Below are positions 1-6,098 of a stretch of 7,867 bases of DNA, piece after piece; the first letter of the stretch is position 1; every line of letters begins with the position of its first letter. The translations under genes were made by a program, and so were the position numbers. Source of the stretch: Chloroflexota bacterium (GTDB lineage Bacteria; Chloroflexota; Anaerolineae; Aggregatilineales; Phototrophicaceae); the NCBI GenBank assembly GCA_003242205.1, contig QGUR01000216.1:1-7867 (forward strand), written 5' to 3'. The notes under the pieces were generated by a model. It was not told where the DNA came from. It worked only from the letters and a program-made list of their open reading frames with translations, and searched no databases.

Positions 1-44
1 CGAAAATGGTTATAAGGGCACGTTTTCACCCCAATCCAGGTAAC

Positions 45-79
45 AAAAACCATTATTGCGCCAGGGTCTTCAAGGGCGC
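45..79 (-). terminator. Weak candidate terminator after the TPR gene
   Basis: Directly after the TPR stop codon on the minus strand, GCGCC (79-75) can pair with GGCGC (62-58) around a 12-base loop. After an 8-base AT-rich spacer comes a run of five T (49-45). The stem is only 5 bp and the T-run is not adjacent to it, so this is not a canonical intrinsic terminator. It is the only such structure at the end of this operon, hence the low-confidence call. Confidence 0.3.
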
Positions 80-1351
80 TTAAGCCTCGCCTGCGTAAGG
101 TGAAACCATACCGGCCAGGCGTCCGAGCAGGCGCGCAGCCCCGGCAACGTCGCCGGTTTCCATAGCCACACGCCCGGCATAATACAACACGCGCGGATTA
201 TGGGGTTCGAGCGCTAGCGCCGCATCAATTTCAGCCTGCCCTTCTTCAATGCGCCCCGCCTGCACCAGCGCCCAGCCCAGCCCGGCGCGAACATCCGCGT
301 CCTGTTGCAACCGCCCGGCGATCAGGCCCAGCGCGTGCAAACCTTCGTCGGTAAGCTGCTGCGCCTCATCCGCATAGAACAGCGCCAGCAGTTCTTCAAA
401 GCGTGGGTCGCCCTCGCTCACCTGCACCGCCGATCGCAGCCAGTACTCGGCGTGATTCAGGTCGCGCAGCAGGCGATAGGCTGAACCAAGCTCCGCATGA
501 TAGGCCGGGTTTTCCGGATCGAGTGCCAGCGCCTGCACCAGAGCGTCGACACTGCCTGTAAAGTCGCCGGCATCTCGCAGGTATAGGCCATGCAGGAAAT
601 GGATTTGCGGGTCGTCGGGGCTGGCGGCGATGGCCCGCTCGATCCACGGGCGGCCATCCTTACCCTGCCGTCCACGAGCCAGCGCAGTGTAGGCCAGCGC
701 GCGCGCCTGTGTGCCATCAAGCGCCGCCGCGTGGCGAAACGCCAGTTCAGCGTAGGGCCACTGCCCGGCATCGACCAACGCCAGCCCGACTTCAAAACTG
801 ACCGGCAGTCCCCGGTCGCGGCGCAGCGCGTCGAGCAGCGCGACGCTGATCTCGACATAGGCGGGCTCGGTCATCGCTTGCCGGAGGTGCGCTTCTCCGG
901 TGAGCGGATCGACCGGCGCGCGGATCAGGCCGAGCTGCAAATGCGCCCAGCGCTCGTCGGGTCCCCGTTCCACCAGTCGTTCCAGCGCCCGCGCAGCGTC
1001 GTCCCATTGCTGAAGCTCGATATACTGCTGTGCCAGAAAGCGACCAAGCGCGCTGTCGTCAGGCGATGCAGCGGCGGCGGCTTCCAGATAGCCGAGCGCC
1101 CGAAACACGTCGCCCGCCTCAAGCCACAACTCGCCTGCCGTACGCAGCAACGCCGCATCCCAGCCTTCGACGGCGGCTCTGGCTTCAACCAGAAACAACG
1201 CCTGCATAATACGCCCGCTGCGGCGCAGGGCATTTGATGTGTCTTCTGAAAAAGCCGGGAGAATATCGGGTGCGGAGGCGTAGCTGAACAGGCCAACGAC
1301 CGCGACCCACAAAACGAGCAGGGGCGCGTGCCAGCGCAGGCGAGCGGTCAT
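80..1351 (-). CDS. Membrane-anchored TPR repeat protein
   Basis: This 423-residue protein is built almost entirely of tetratricopeptide repeats, helical pairs that act as protein-interaction scaffolds; no catalytic domain is visible. The N-terminus (MTARLRWHAP followed by a hydrophobic stretch at about residues 10-27) reads as a signal anchor or uncleaved signal peptide, which would place the repeats outside the cytoplasmic membrane. TPR-like units are seen at about 68-97, 102-131, 184-213, 215-245, 247-280, 281-314, 352-385 and 386-415, with typical patterns such as A-L-A-L-D-P-E-N-P near 275-282. The ATG overlaps the response regulator's stop by four bases (ATGA, 1348-1351), and no good ribosome binding site precedes it, so translation is probably coupled. 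The partner and process are unknown. It could be an assembly scaffold or a generic TPR lipoprotein-like factor. The TPR call is firm; the role is not. Confidence 0.85.
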   Translation of the reverse strand: MTARLRWHAPLLVLWVAVVGLFSYASAPDILPAFSEDTSNALRRSGRIMQALFLVEARAAVEGWDAALLRTAGELWLEAGDVFRALGYLEAAAAASPDDSALGRFLAQQYIELQQWDDAARALERLVERGPDERWAHLQLGLIRAPVDPLTGEAHLRQAMTEPAYVEISVALLDALRRDRGLPVSFEVGLALVDAGQWPYAELAFRHAAALDGTQARALAYTALARGRQGKDGRPWIERAIAASPDDPQIHFLHGLYLRDAGDFTGSVDALVQALALDPENPAYHAELGSAYRLLRDLNHAEYWLRSAVQVSEGDPRFEELLALFYADEAQQLTDEGLHALGLIAGRLQQDADVRAGLGWALVQAGRIEEGQAEIDAALALEPHNPRVLYYAGRVAMETGDVAGAARLLGRLAGMVSPYAGEA

Positions 1352-2013
1352 CGCACCGGGCCACTGAGCGCCTTACGCACCGCACCGGTGATTTCTTCAG
1401 ACGTAAACGGTTTCACCAGATAGTCATAAACATTCTGGAACTTGCCGACGAGCCGGTTAGCGGCGTCTCCATAAGCCGTAATGACGATAATTTTCGGCAT
1501 CGCGCTGTCGCCCACCTCATCGCGCAGGGTATCGAGCAGCTTCCACCCGGTCATGTCGGGCAGGCCGATATCGAGCAGGACGACATCCGGCTTCAATTCG
1601 TAAAAGCGTTCCAGCGCCCGGTGCGCGTTCGTTTCGACAACAGCGCGGATGGCGTTGCGTTCGAGTGTGATGCGGATGAGTTCGGCCAACTCCGGCGTGT
1701 CTTCCACAATAAGAACCTGCGGCAGATTGTCGTGCACTTTGTCGAAAACCTTTTCAGCAACCGGGACTGCGGCGTTTTCGGCGGTCGTACGTGAAGCATC
1801 CTGACTCTCGTTCCGGTCAATCCCTTCGGCCGGAACATGAATCGCGGGCAGGACGCCGGTTTCCCCGGCGGGGCCGGGCGGCCTCGGCAAACGAACGGCG
1901 GCATTCAGCCCCGACTCGCGCGCGTTGGCCGGCTCGCGAGTTTCCTGACTGGCTACATCGCCTTCACGCAAATCGCAAATTTGGTTTTTACCCTGCGCGG
2001 AGCGCTTATCCAT
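1348..2013 (-). CDS. Single-receiver response regulator with long disordered N-terminal tail
   Basis: This is a 221-residue protein with a CheY-like receiver domain at about residues 98-217 and no output domain after it. The phosphorylation pocket is complete: acidic pair E104-D105 (LIVEDTPELAE), phospho-acceptor D148 (LLDIGLPDMTGW), T179 (VITAYG) and K201 (YLVKPF). A cognate histidine kinase would phosphorylate D148; none is in the window. The first ~97 residues are rich in Pro, Ala, Glu, Arg and Gly, with no recognisable fold, and look disordered. I chose the ATG at 2013, preceded by AAGG with a 7-base spacing. An upstream in-frame ATG at 2076 lies inside a TATAAT box and has no ribosome binding site. 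The regulator is the first gene of a two-gene unit and overlaps the TPR gene by four bases, so output may be through a protein contact rather than DNA binding. That last point is inference. Confidence 0.88.
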   Translation of the reverse strand: MDKRSAQGKNQICDLREGDVASQETREPANARESGLNAAVRLPRPPGPAGETGVLPAIHVPAEGIDRNESQDASRTTAENAAVPVAEKVFDKVHDNLPQVLIVEDTPELAELIRITLERNAIRAVVETNAHRALERFYELKPDVVLLDIGLPDMTGWKLLDTLRDEVGDSAMPKIIVITAYGDAANRLVGKFQNVYDYLVKPFTSEEITGAVRKALSGPVR

Positions 2014-2074
2014 GAGACTGCCTTGACGTCCCAAGCGAAAGAGGGGACAACTAAAGAGATGTTTCGCGAGCGTC

Positions 2075-2103
2075 ATTATAACATCAGGATTCAGTTGTGA
2101 CGA
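2075..2103 (-). promoter_or_regulatory. Extended -10 promoter for the response regulator/TPR operon
   Basis: On the minus strand TATAAT (2080-2075) is a perfect -10 hexamer. It is preceded by TGT, giving the extended -10 form TGnTATAAT. Exactly 17 bases upstream is TCGTCA (2103-2098), a 4/6 match to TTGACA. Transcription would begin around 2068, leaving a leader of about 55 bases before the ATG at 2013 and excluding the upstream ATG at 2076. This is a sigma-70-type match by eye only. Confidence 0.6.
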
Positions 2104-2227
2104 CTCATAAAATTATGAAAGGCAACAATTCGTTTCGGCCATATTCCGGTCAGATGACGCTCATTGATCTGCCGTCGAGCAATACAGCCAGCCAGCCCTT
2201 GCCAGCAGGCGCGGAGAAATACCGCCC
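2077..2227. other. Divergent intergenic region between the two operons
   Basis: These 151 bases separate the minus-strand regulator operon from the plus-strand cassette and are locally AT-rich at 2077-2135. Besides the minus-strand promoter there is a plus-strand TAAAAT at 2108-2113 (5/6 match to a -10 box) but no convincing -35 at the right distance, so the plus-strand promoter is not placed with confidence. A GGAGA at 2213-2217, ten bases before the ATG at 2228, is a plausible ribosome binding site. I see no operator palindrome or riboswitch. Confidence 0.5.
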
Positions 2228-3013
2228 ATGAACCGCCCGGCGCTGGAATACCGGCACAGCATTCCGCTACGCCATGGTGGGGACTGCACCCTGCTCGGCA
2301 TTGGCCCCGGCCCTACGCTCTATGCCGAAGAATTTTACGGTCCGGGCCTGATGGCGCAGTACGCGTTTCATGCCGATGGCACGCTGATTGCCTGCGTCGA
2401 TGAAGGGGATGCCAGCGGCGCTGACATCCGGCCGCTTGAGCTGCCGCCCGATCTCGTGCGCTCGCAGCCCGGGTGGCATACCATGTCATTGAATTTCGCC
2501 GGGCCACGTCATCGCGGGCTGGCCGGCCCTGAGCGCCTGCTGGACATAGTGCAGCCGTTGAGCCTGCAGGATAAAATCCATCTGATCGAACGATTCGGGC
2601 TGGAGCTGACGCCGGTGCAGCTTCTTGGGCTGGCCGAAAGCTATGTGCTGGCGGAAGCGCCGCTCATGTTTCCCGATGTGTTCGTGATCGCACGGCGCAT
2701 TCGGGTGGCTTTTCGTATGGATGAAGTCCGGGAAGATGAAGACGGCCAGCCGTATGATTATGACAGCGTTGCGCTGTATCTGGCGGAAATCATCGACCGG
2801 CGGATCGAGCGACCGCAATGGCTGCCAGAGGGTGAAGCCACGCTACCCGGCGTTCAGCTTCACCGGCCTATGGATTGTATTGTGTCTGGAAACCTGCTTG
2901 TGATTGCAGACGGCGGCGAAGAGTCGCGTGCCAGCCAGTTACACCTCTGGAATATCACGCGCCCGGAACCGGCAAGGCCAGACGACGAGTTACTGAGGAA
3001 GTTGTACGGTTGA
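2228..3013 (+). CDS. Conserved-looking hypothetical protein, 261 aa, function unknown
   Basis: I do not recognise this family. The 261-residue protein has no signal peptide and no membrane segment, so it is probably cytoplasmic. The N-terminal part (about 1-95) is beta-like with many Gly and aromatic residues (G-I-G-P-G-P at 24-29, E-E-F-Y-G-P-G at 34-40). The middle (about 110-200) looks helical and acidic (D-E-V-R-E-D-E-D-G at 165-173). The C-terminus has a beta pattern (G-N-L-L-V-I-A-D-G-G at 221-230, then S-Q-L-H-L-W-N-I). The start has GGAGA upstream with a 10-base spacing. Its last codons carry the ribosome binding site and the TTG start of the next gene, giving a 4-base TTGA overlap. 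It is therefore the first gene of a tightly coupled operon and is likely to act with the propeller and membrane proteins downstream. No enzymatic motif is visible. Confidence 0.75.
   Translation: MNRPALEYRHSIPLRHGGDCTLLGIGPGPTLYAEEFYGPGLMAQYAFHADGTLIACVDEGDASGADIRPLELPPDLVRSQPGWHTMSLNFAGPRHRGLAGPERLLDIVQPLSLQDKIHLIERFGLELTPVQLLGLAESYVLAEAPLMFPDVFVIARRIRVAFRMDEVREDEDGQPYDYDSVALYLAEIIDRRIERPQWLPEGEATLPGVQLHRPMDCIVSGNLLVIADGGEESRASQLHLWNITRPEPARPDDELLRKLYG
2995..3012 (+). promoter_or_regulatory. Ribosome binding site that selects the TTG start
   Basis: GAGGAA at 2995-3000 lies nine bases before the TTG at 3010-3012. This TTG overlaps the upstream TGA (3011-3013) as TTGA. The pairing of a strong Shine-Dalgarno with a 4-base overlap is the reason for preferring TTG over an in-frame ATG at 2875, which would overlap the previous gene by about 140 bases and put about 45 Arg/Cys-rich residues in front of the signal sequence. 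Confidence 0.65.
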
Positions 3014-4218
3014 AGCATTCTGTAACCCGGTGGCTGGCTGCCTGGAGCCGCCCTGCCTCGCGCTGGTTCTTTGGCTTGCTGGTGCTGCTGCTCGGCCTGT
3101 GGCTGGCTCCCGCTGAAACAAGCGGCGAAGGCGCGGGAATGGTCGTCGACATCTGCCCGGCAGCCGCGCTGCAAACCCGCCCGTCCATTTTCCAAACGGG
3201 CGGTATTATCCTGACGACTTTTGACCGTGACAGTCTGTGGGTTTACGACATCGACCGGAAACGTCGCTACCCGCTGCCCGAAACCGCGCCCTGCGGGCAA
3301 AACTGTCACCTGTCGCCAGACTTTCGCTGGATCACCTACTTCAACAATGCCACCAACACTTATAACAAGATGCGGCTCGATGGCACCGAACGTTCGATGC
3401 TGGTCGAGTATGCAGGCGACGTTGAATGGTGGTCGCCGGATACACTGCTGATCTGGACGCCGGGACACAGCGCCTATTTGCGCGAAGAGAACGGCACGCA
3501 GCGTGATTACCTGCCGGTCAACGGTGTTATCTCGGTTCAGCCGGGCGGTTTCTGGGGGCTGGCCGTCGAGCCTATAGACAACGGATTCAAACGCGCCCTG
3601 ATCAATCTGAGACAACGCGGCCTGCCGGACACACCGGAGCAGCGCATCGAACTCGGCCCTGAAATTCCGTATTTCAGCGCATCGTCGTGGTCACCCGATG
3701 GCCGCTGGTTTGCCTATGTCGCGCCGGGCGCGTTCGACGACACGGTGCTGATGCATGGCAGCGAGATTTATGGCGTGCGCCCCGGCGAAACCGCGCCCAT
3801 GCAATGGACGCGGCTGACGGAACGTTATGGCGCGACGCGCATCAATGGCCGGTCGGTCGGCAGCCTGAGCTGGTCGCCGGATGGCACGCGCATCGCCTTC
3901 TGGGTGACGGAACTGACCGGCAGAAACCCGGCTACCGACACCGGCGATGCCGTCATCCACATCTATGACCTCAACCAGCAGGAGGTGCGGCGCTACTGCG
4001 GCTATTCCACCATCGAACATACGCCGGAACCGCCGCGACTGGTCTGGTCGCCGGACGGAACGCATCTGGCTTTCGGTGGCAATATTCCCGATGACGATCT
4101 GGGTTATCTCCTGTTGGCGCTGAATGTCGAGACCGGAGTCTTCACGATCCTGAGCGACGGTATTTATCCCGCGCTTGGGACCGCCGATGTGATCGCGTGG
4201 GGGCTGCCGCCGCGATGA
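3010..4218 (+). CDS. Exported PD40/TolB-like beta-propeller protein
   Basis: From the TTG start this is a 402-residue protein. A basic N-terminus is followed by a hydrophobic stretch at about 18-34 (WFFGLLVLLLGLWLAP) and a possible signal peptidase site after A-P-A at 33-35, so the body should lie outside the membrane. It carries PD40/WD40-like blades of the TolB type: LSPDFRWITYF (101-111), WSPDTLLIW (141-149), WSPDGRWFAYV (227-237), WSPDGTRIAFW (288-298) and WSPDGTHLAF (346-355). Further blades between these are more diverged. Cys95 and Cys99 (CGQNC) could form a disulfide. Such propellers usually bind proteins or ligands; no catalytic residues stand out, and the serine-peptidase domain often fused to PD40 repeats is absent. 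It overlaps its neighbours by four bases at both ends. The fold is confident; the ligand and role are unknown. Confidence 0.85.
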   Translation: MKHSVTRWLAAWSRPASRWFFGLLVLLLGLWLAPAETSGEGAGMVVDICPAAALQTRPSIFQTGGIILTTFDRDSLWVYDIDRKRRYPLPETAPCGQNCHLSPDFRWITYFNNATNTYNKMRLDGTERSMLVEYAGDVEWWSPDTLLIWTPGHSAYLREENGTQRDYLPVNGVISVQPGGFWGLAVEPIDNGFKRALINLRQRGLPDTPEQRIELGPEIPYFSASSWSPDGRWFAYVAPGAFDDTVLMHGSEIYGVRPGETAPMQWTRLTERYGATRINGRSVGSLSWSPDGTRIAFWVTELTGRNPATDTGDAVIHIYDLNQQEVRRYCGYSTIEHTPEPPRLVWSPDGTHLAFGGNIPDDDLGYLLLALNVETGVFTILSDGIYPALGTADVIAWGLPPR

Positions 4219-5108
4219 CGACCTGGCGTGTCTGGCAGGCGCTGCTCAAGCCGCCGCAGCATCACCCGCTGTACATACGCATCGCGCGAGCGCCGGCAAT
4301 CGAGCAATTGCTGGCCCGAGCGCTGCCGCTGACAGCGCTCGTCATCCTTGTCATGCTCTGCATCTTACCGTCTCTCATCAGCGTCGTGCTTGGCTTGCTG
4401 GCGGCGCTGCCACTGGTCTTTCCGCTAATTGTCAATCTATATGCGCTGCGCTGGGCCATCACGACCAGCAGCACCGTCGCGGCCCTGCGCGAACGCGGCC
4501 TGCACGATCTGTTGTGCCTGACGCCGCCCGGCGCGCTGGGCGCGACCTGGATTGTGGCAACGGCCTGCGTCCACCGCGACGGCGTCTTTCGGCGGCTGCA
4601 TATCCTGCTGCACTCGCTAATCGGTCTGTCGTTCCTGATCATGATCGCTCTATCGCTGGTCATGTCGACCGGCGTAGAGCCGGCCCGCACGAGCTATGCA
4701 GTGCCGGCAGGCTTCTATATCGACGTAATCGGGTTGATCGTGCTGTTCTACGCCGACTATTTTCAGACTATCGTGCTTGGCATCACACTCGGCCTGGCTG
4801 TTTCGCTTTCAGAAGCCGATCGCCCAGTAGACCGCATTCTGGCGAGCGCGATCTTCCCGCTGGTCCAGCTCACCCTCTACCTGCTCGTGGGGCTGGTGGG
4901 CTTCCGGATTCTGCCCTATCTCTACACCTGGCTTGAGGTCACCAGCGCTGTAGCTTACGTCGGGCTGTTCCTGATCCGTCTGGTGCTGTTGTGTGGACTA
5001 CGCGAAGCCCTGATCGTGGTCTTGTGGCGGCGTATCGCGCGGCGCGCAGACGCTCCGGAGCAACTCCTGCGCTCTGCCGGCTGGAAACCGGCGTTCCAGG
5101 TGCGATGA
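4215..5108 (+). CDS. Polytopic membrane protein, first of a paralogous pair (ABC-2 permease-like motif)
   Basis: A 297-residue integral membrane protein with hydrophobic segments at about 37-57, 59-78, 128-150, 167-197 (one or two passes), 211-230 and 245-270. It begins with W-Q-A-L-L-K-P-P and has a cytosolic-looking loop R-E-R-G-L-H-D-L-L-C-L-T-P-P-G-A-L-G at 92-109. That loop resembles the E-R-E-x-G-T-x-x-x-L-L-x-T-P signature of ABC-2 type permeases, but no ATP-binding partner is present, so transport is only a hypothesis. The ATG at 4215 overlaps the propeller stop as ATGA. An in-frame GTG at 4197 is possible but would add six residues and a longer overlap. The last residues (S-A-G-W-K-P-A-F-Q-V-R) are encoded by a palindromic stretch at 5076-5099 and look like a late addition to the gene. 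The protein is homologous to the product of 5200-6069. Confidence 0.82.
   Translation: MTTWRVWQALLKPPQHHPLYIRIARAPAIEQLLARALPLTALVILVMLCILPSLISVVLGLLAALPLVFPLIVNLYALRWAITTSSTVAALRERGLHDLLCLTPPGALGATWIVATACVHRDGVFRRLHILLHSLIGLSFLIMIALSLVMSTGVEPARTSYAVPAGFYIDVIGLIVLFYADYFQTIVLGITLGLAVSLSEADRPVDRILASAIFPLVQLTLYLLVGLVGFRILPYLYTWLEVTSAVAYVGLFLIRLVLLCGLREALIVVLWRRIARRADAPEQLLRSAGWKPAFQVR
5076..5099. repeat. Overlapping inverted repeats at the 3' end of the first membrane-protein gene
   Basis: Two mutually exclusive perfect hairpins overlap here. GCCGG (5076-5080) pairs with CCGGC (5088-5092) across a 7-base loop, and CTGGAA (5081-5086) pairs with TTCCAG (5094-5099) across a 7-base loop. In frame it encodes S-A-G-W-K-P-A-F-Q, and on the other strand A-G-F-Q-P-A. 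From memory, peptides of this type recur at gene ends in many environmental genomes as translations of short dispersed palindromes (REP-like). That association is recalled rather than checked. Confidence 0.5.
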
Positions 5109-5203
5109 AGGGTTTTTCCTTTTGCCTCCGGTACGTGCTGCCCGTCCGGCTGAACGCGGATGCGAGACAATCCGTCTATTTGAGAGGCGTGCAGGCTGAA
5201 TGA
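5105..5203 (+). CDS. Possible 32-residue small protein bridging the two membrane-protein genes
   Basis: A 32-codon frame fills the gap between the two membrane-protein genes. Its ATG overlaps the upstream stop as ATGA (5105-5108), and its TGA overlaps the next ATG as ATGA (5200-5203). The product starts M-K-G-F-S-F-C-L-R-Y and is basic, with no clear transmembrane helix. Third codon positions are G or C in 22 of 32 codons, fairly coding-like, although two AGA codons are present. There is only a weak AGG four bases before the start, so translation would depend on coupling. It may be a real small subunit, or a frame maintained only to carry ribosomes across the gap. It may also be a chance frame inside an intergenic repeat element. 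I favour reporting it with low confidence. Confidence 0.35.
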   Translation: MKGFSFCLRYVLPVRLNADARQSVYLRGVQAE

Positions 5204-6069
5204 CGAACGCTCCCATCGTTTCCCTGCCCCTCTGGCGCGCGCTACGCCGCCCGCCCTCGCGCAATCCGTTGTTCCGGCGCACCTATGGCATGCCGGAGCA
5301 GCCCTTTCCGTGGTATGTGGGCTGCTTTCAATGGCTGGGCGTGCTGTTCTTTTTGCCGATTTTGGCCATTCCGGGCACGATTTACGGTCTGGGCTGGGCA
5401 ATCGGCATCAGCCATCTGATCGGCAAGGAGCGCGAAATCGGCCGGTTCGATCTGCTCAGCCTGTGTCCACCAGGGCCGCTGGGAATGAGCTGGGCCATCG
5501 CCACCGGCTACCTTTACCATCACCGCACCTTTCGCAATATCATCATGCCGGGCAACCTGCTGTTCCGCGTCCTGCTGATGGCCCTGATTGTCGGCGGCGC
5601 AAGCCCGCTGTTCGCCCCGACGATGGCGCTGACGCTCGGCATCGCCGATTTCGCGCTGACCATTCTGGGCGCTGCCGCTGCGCTGGTCATCGATCACGTG
5701 CAATCCATCGCTGCCGCTGCGCTCGTCGGCATGACCGCCATTGGCTTCAACGCCAGCCGCGTGAACACGCAGATTGTCGCCTTCGCGCTCTACAGCAGCA
5801 TTCAACTCATCACCTACCTGCTGACCCTGATCATCGGTTTTGTCATCCTGCCGGTACTGGTAGATTCACTGGGGATAACCGGCACTGCGGCAACCTTTGT
5901 GCTGGTCGCTGCCCGTTTGCTCGTATTCGCGACCACCCGCGAGATGTTGCTCGTGCTACTGTGGTACTGGCTGGTCGAACAGGTAAATCCCGATCCGCTT
6001 GAGGCGCGCTCCCTGATCGGGAATACGGGCCTGTCCCGCGCTTCCGGCGACCGTATGACCGTACACTGA
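5200..6069 (+). CDS. Polytopic membrane protein, second of a paralogous pair
   Basis: A 289-residue integral membrane protein with hydrophobic segments at about 38-58, 60-74, 118-135, 143-163, 168-184, 192-220 and 227-258. It is a diverged paralogue of the 4215-5108 product. Shared blocks in the same order are W-(R/Q)-A-L-(R/L)-(R/K)-P-P near the N-terminus; R-x-x-G-x-x-D-L-L-x-L-x-P-P-G-x-L-G-x-x-W at about 78-98; D-(H/Y)-(V/F)-Q-(S/T)-I at 165-170; Q-L-x-x-Y-L-L then G-F-x-I-L-P at 202-218; and R-E-(M/A)-L-x-V-x-L-W at 247-255. The block K-E-R-E-I-G-R-F-D-L-L at 76-86 is close to the ABC-2 permease signature, more so than in its paralogue. The ATG overlaps the small frame upstream by four bases. 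A heterodimer with its paralogue is a reasonable inference; substrate and energy source are unknown. Confidence 0.82.
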   Translation: MTNAPIVSLPLWRALRRPPSRNPLFRRTYGMPEQPFPWYVGCFQWLGVLFFLPILAIPGTIYGLGWAIGISHLIGKEREIGRFDLLSLCPPGPLGMSWAIATGYLYHHRTFRNIIMPGNLLFRVLLMALIVGGASPLFAPTMALTLGIADFALTILGAAAALVIDHVQSIAAAALVGMTAIGFNASRVNTQIVAFALYSSIQLITYLLTLIIGFVILPVLVDSLGITGTAATFVLVAARLLVFATTREMLLVLLWYWLVEQVNPDPLEARSLIGNTGLSRASGDRMTVH

Positions 6070-6098
6070 ACGCTTTTGCACACGAAACGGAACTGGCA

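Noticed and set aside
590..1237. Plus-strand open frame of 215 codons
   Set aside because: It is antisense to the TPR gene, is Arg/Gln-rich, has no ribosome binding site, and its length follows from high GC and the strong codon bias of the real gene.
2860..3615. Minus-strand frame of 251 codons
   Set aside because: It is antisense to the propeller gene and the end of the unknown gene. The opposite strand has recognisable PD40 motifs and a good start, while this frame shows no domain.
4197..4214. GTG start for the first membrane protein
   Set aside because: It would add only six small residues and enlarge the overlap with the propeller gene. The ATG at 4215 makes the same 4-base overlap seen at the other junctions.
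5105..5200. tRNA, small RNA gene or riboswitch in the gap between the membrane-protein genes
   Set aside because: I found no cloverleaf pairing, no T-loop-like sequence and no known riboswitch core. The only structure is the hairpin pair just upstream.
5242..5805. Minus-strand frame of 187 codons
   Set aside because: It is antisense to the second membrane-protein gene, with a low-complexity Gln/Arg/Asp/Ala composition typical of shadows in GC-rich sequence.
5310..6002. Plus-strand frame of 230 codons inside the second membrane-protein gene
   Set aside because: The translation is Arg/His/Pro-rich, with none of the hydrophobic pattern expected of a real protein here. The overlapping frame has clear homology to its paralogue, so this is a shadow.
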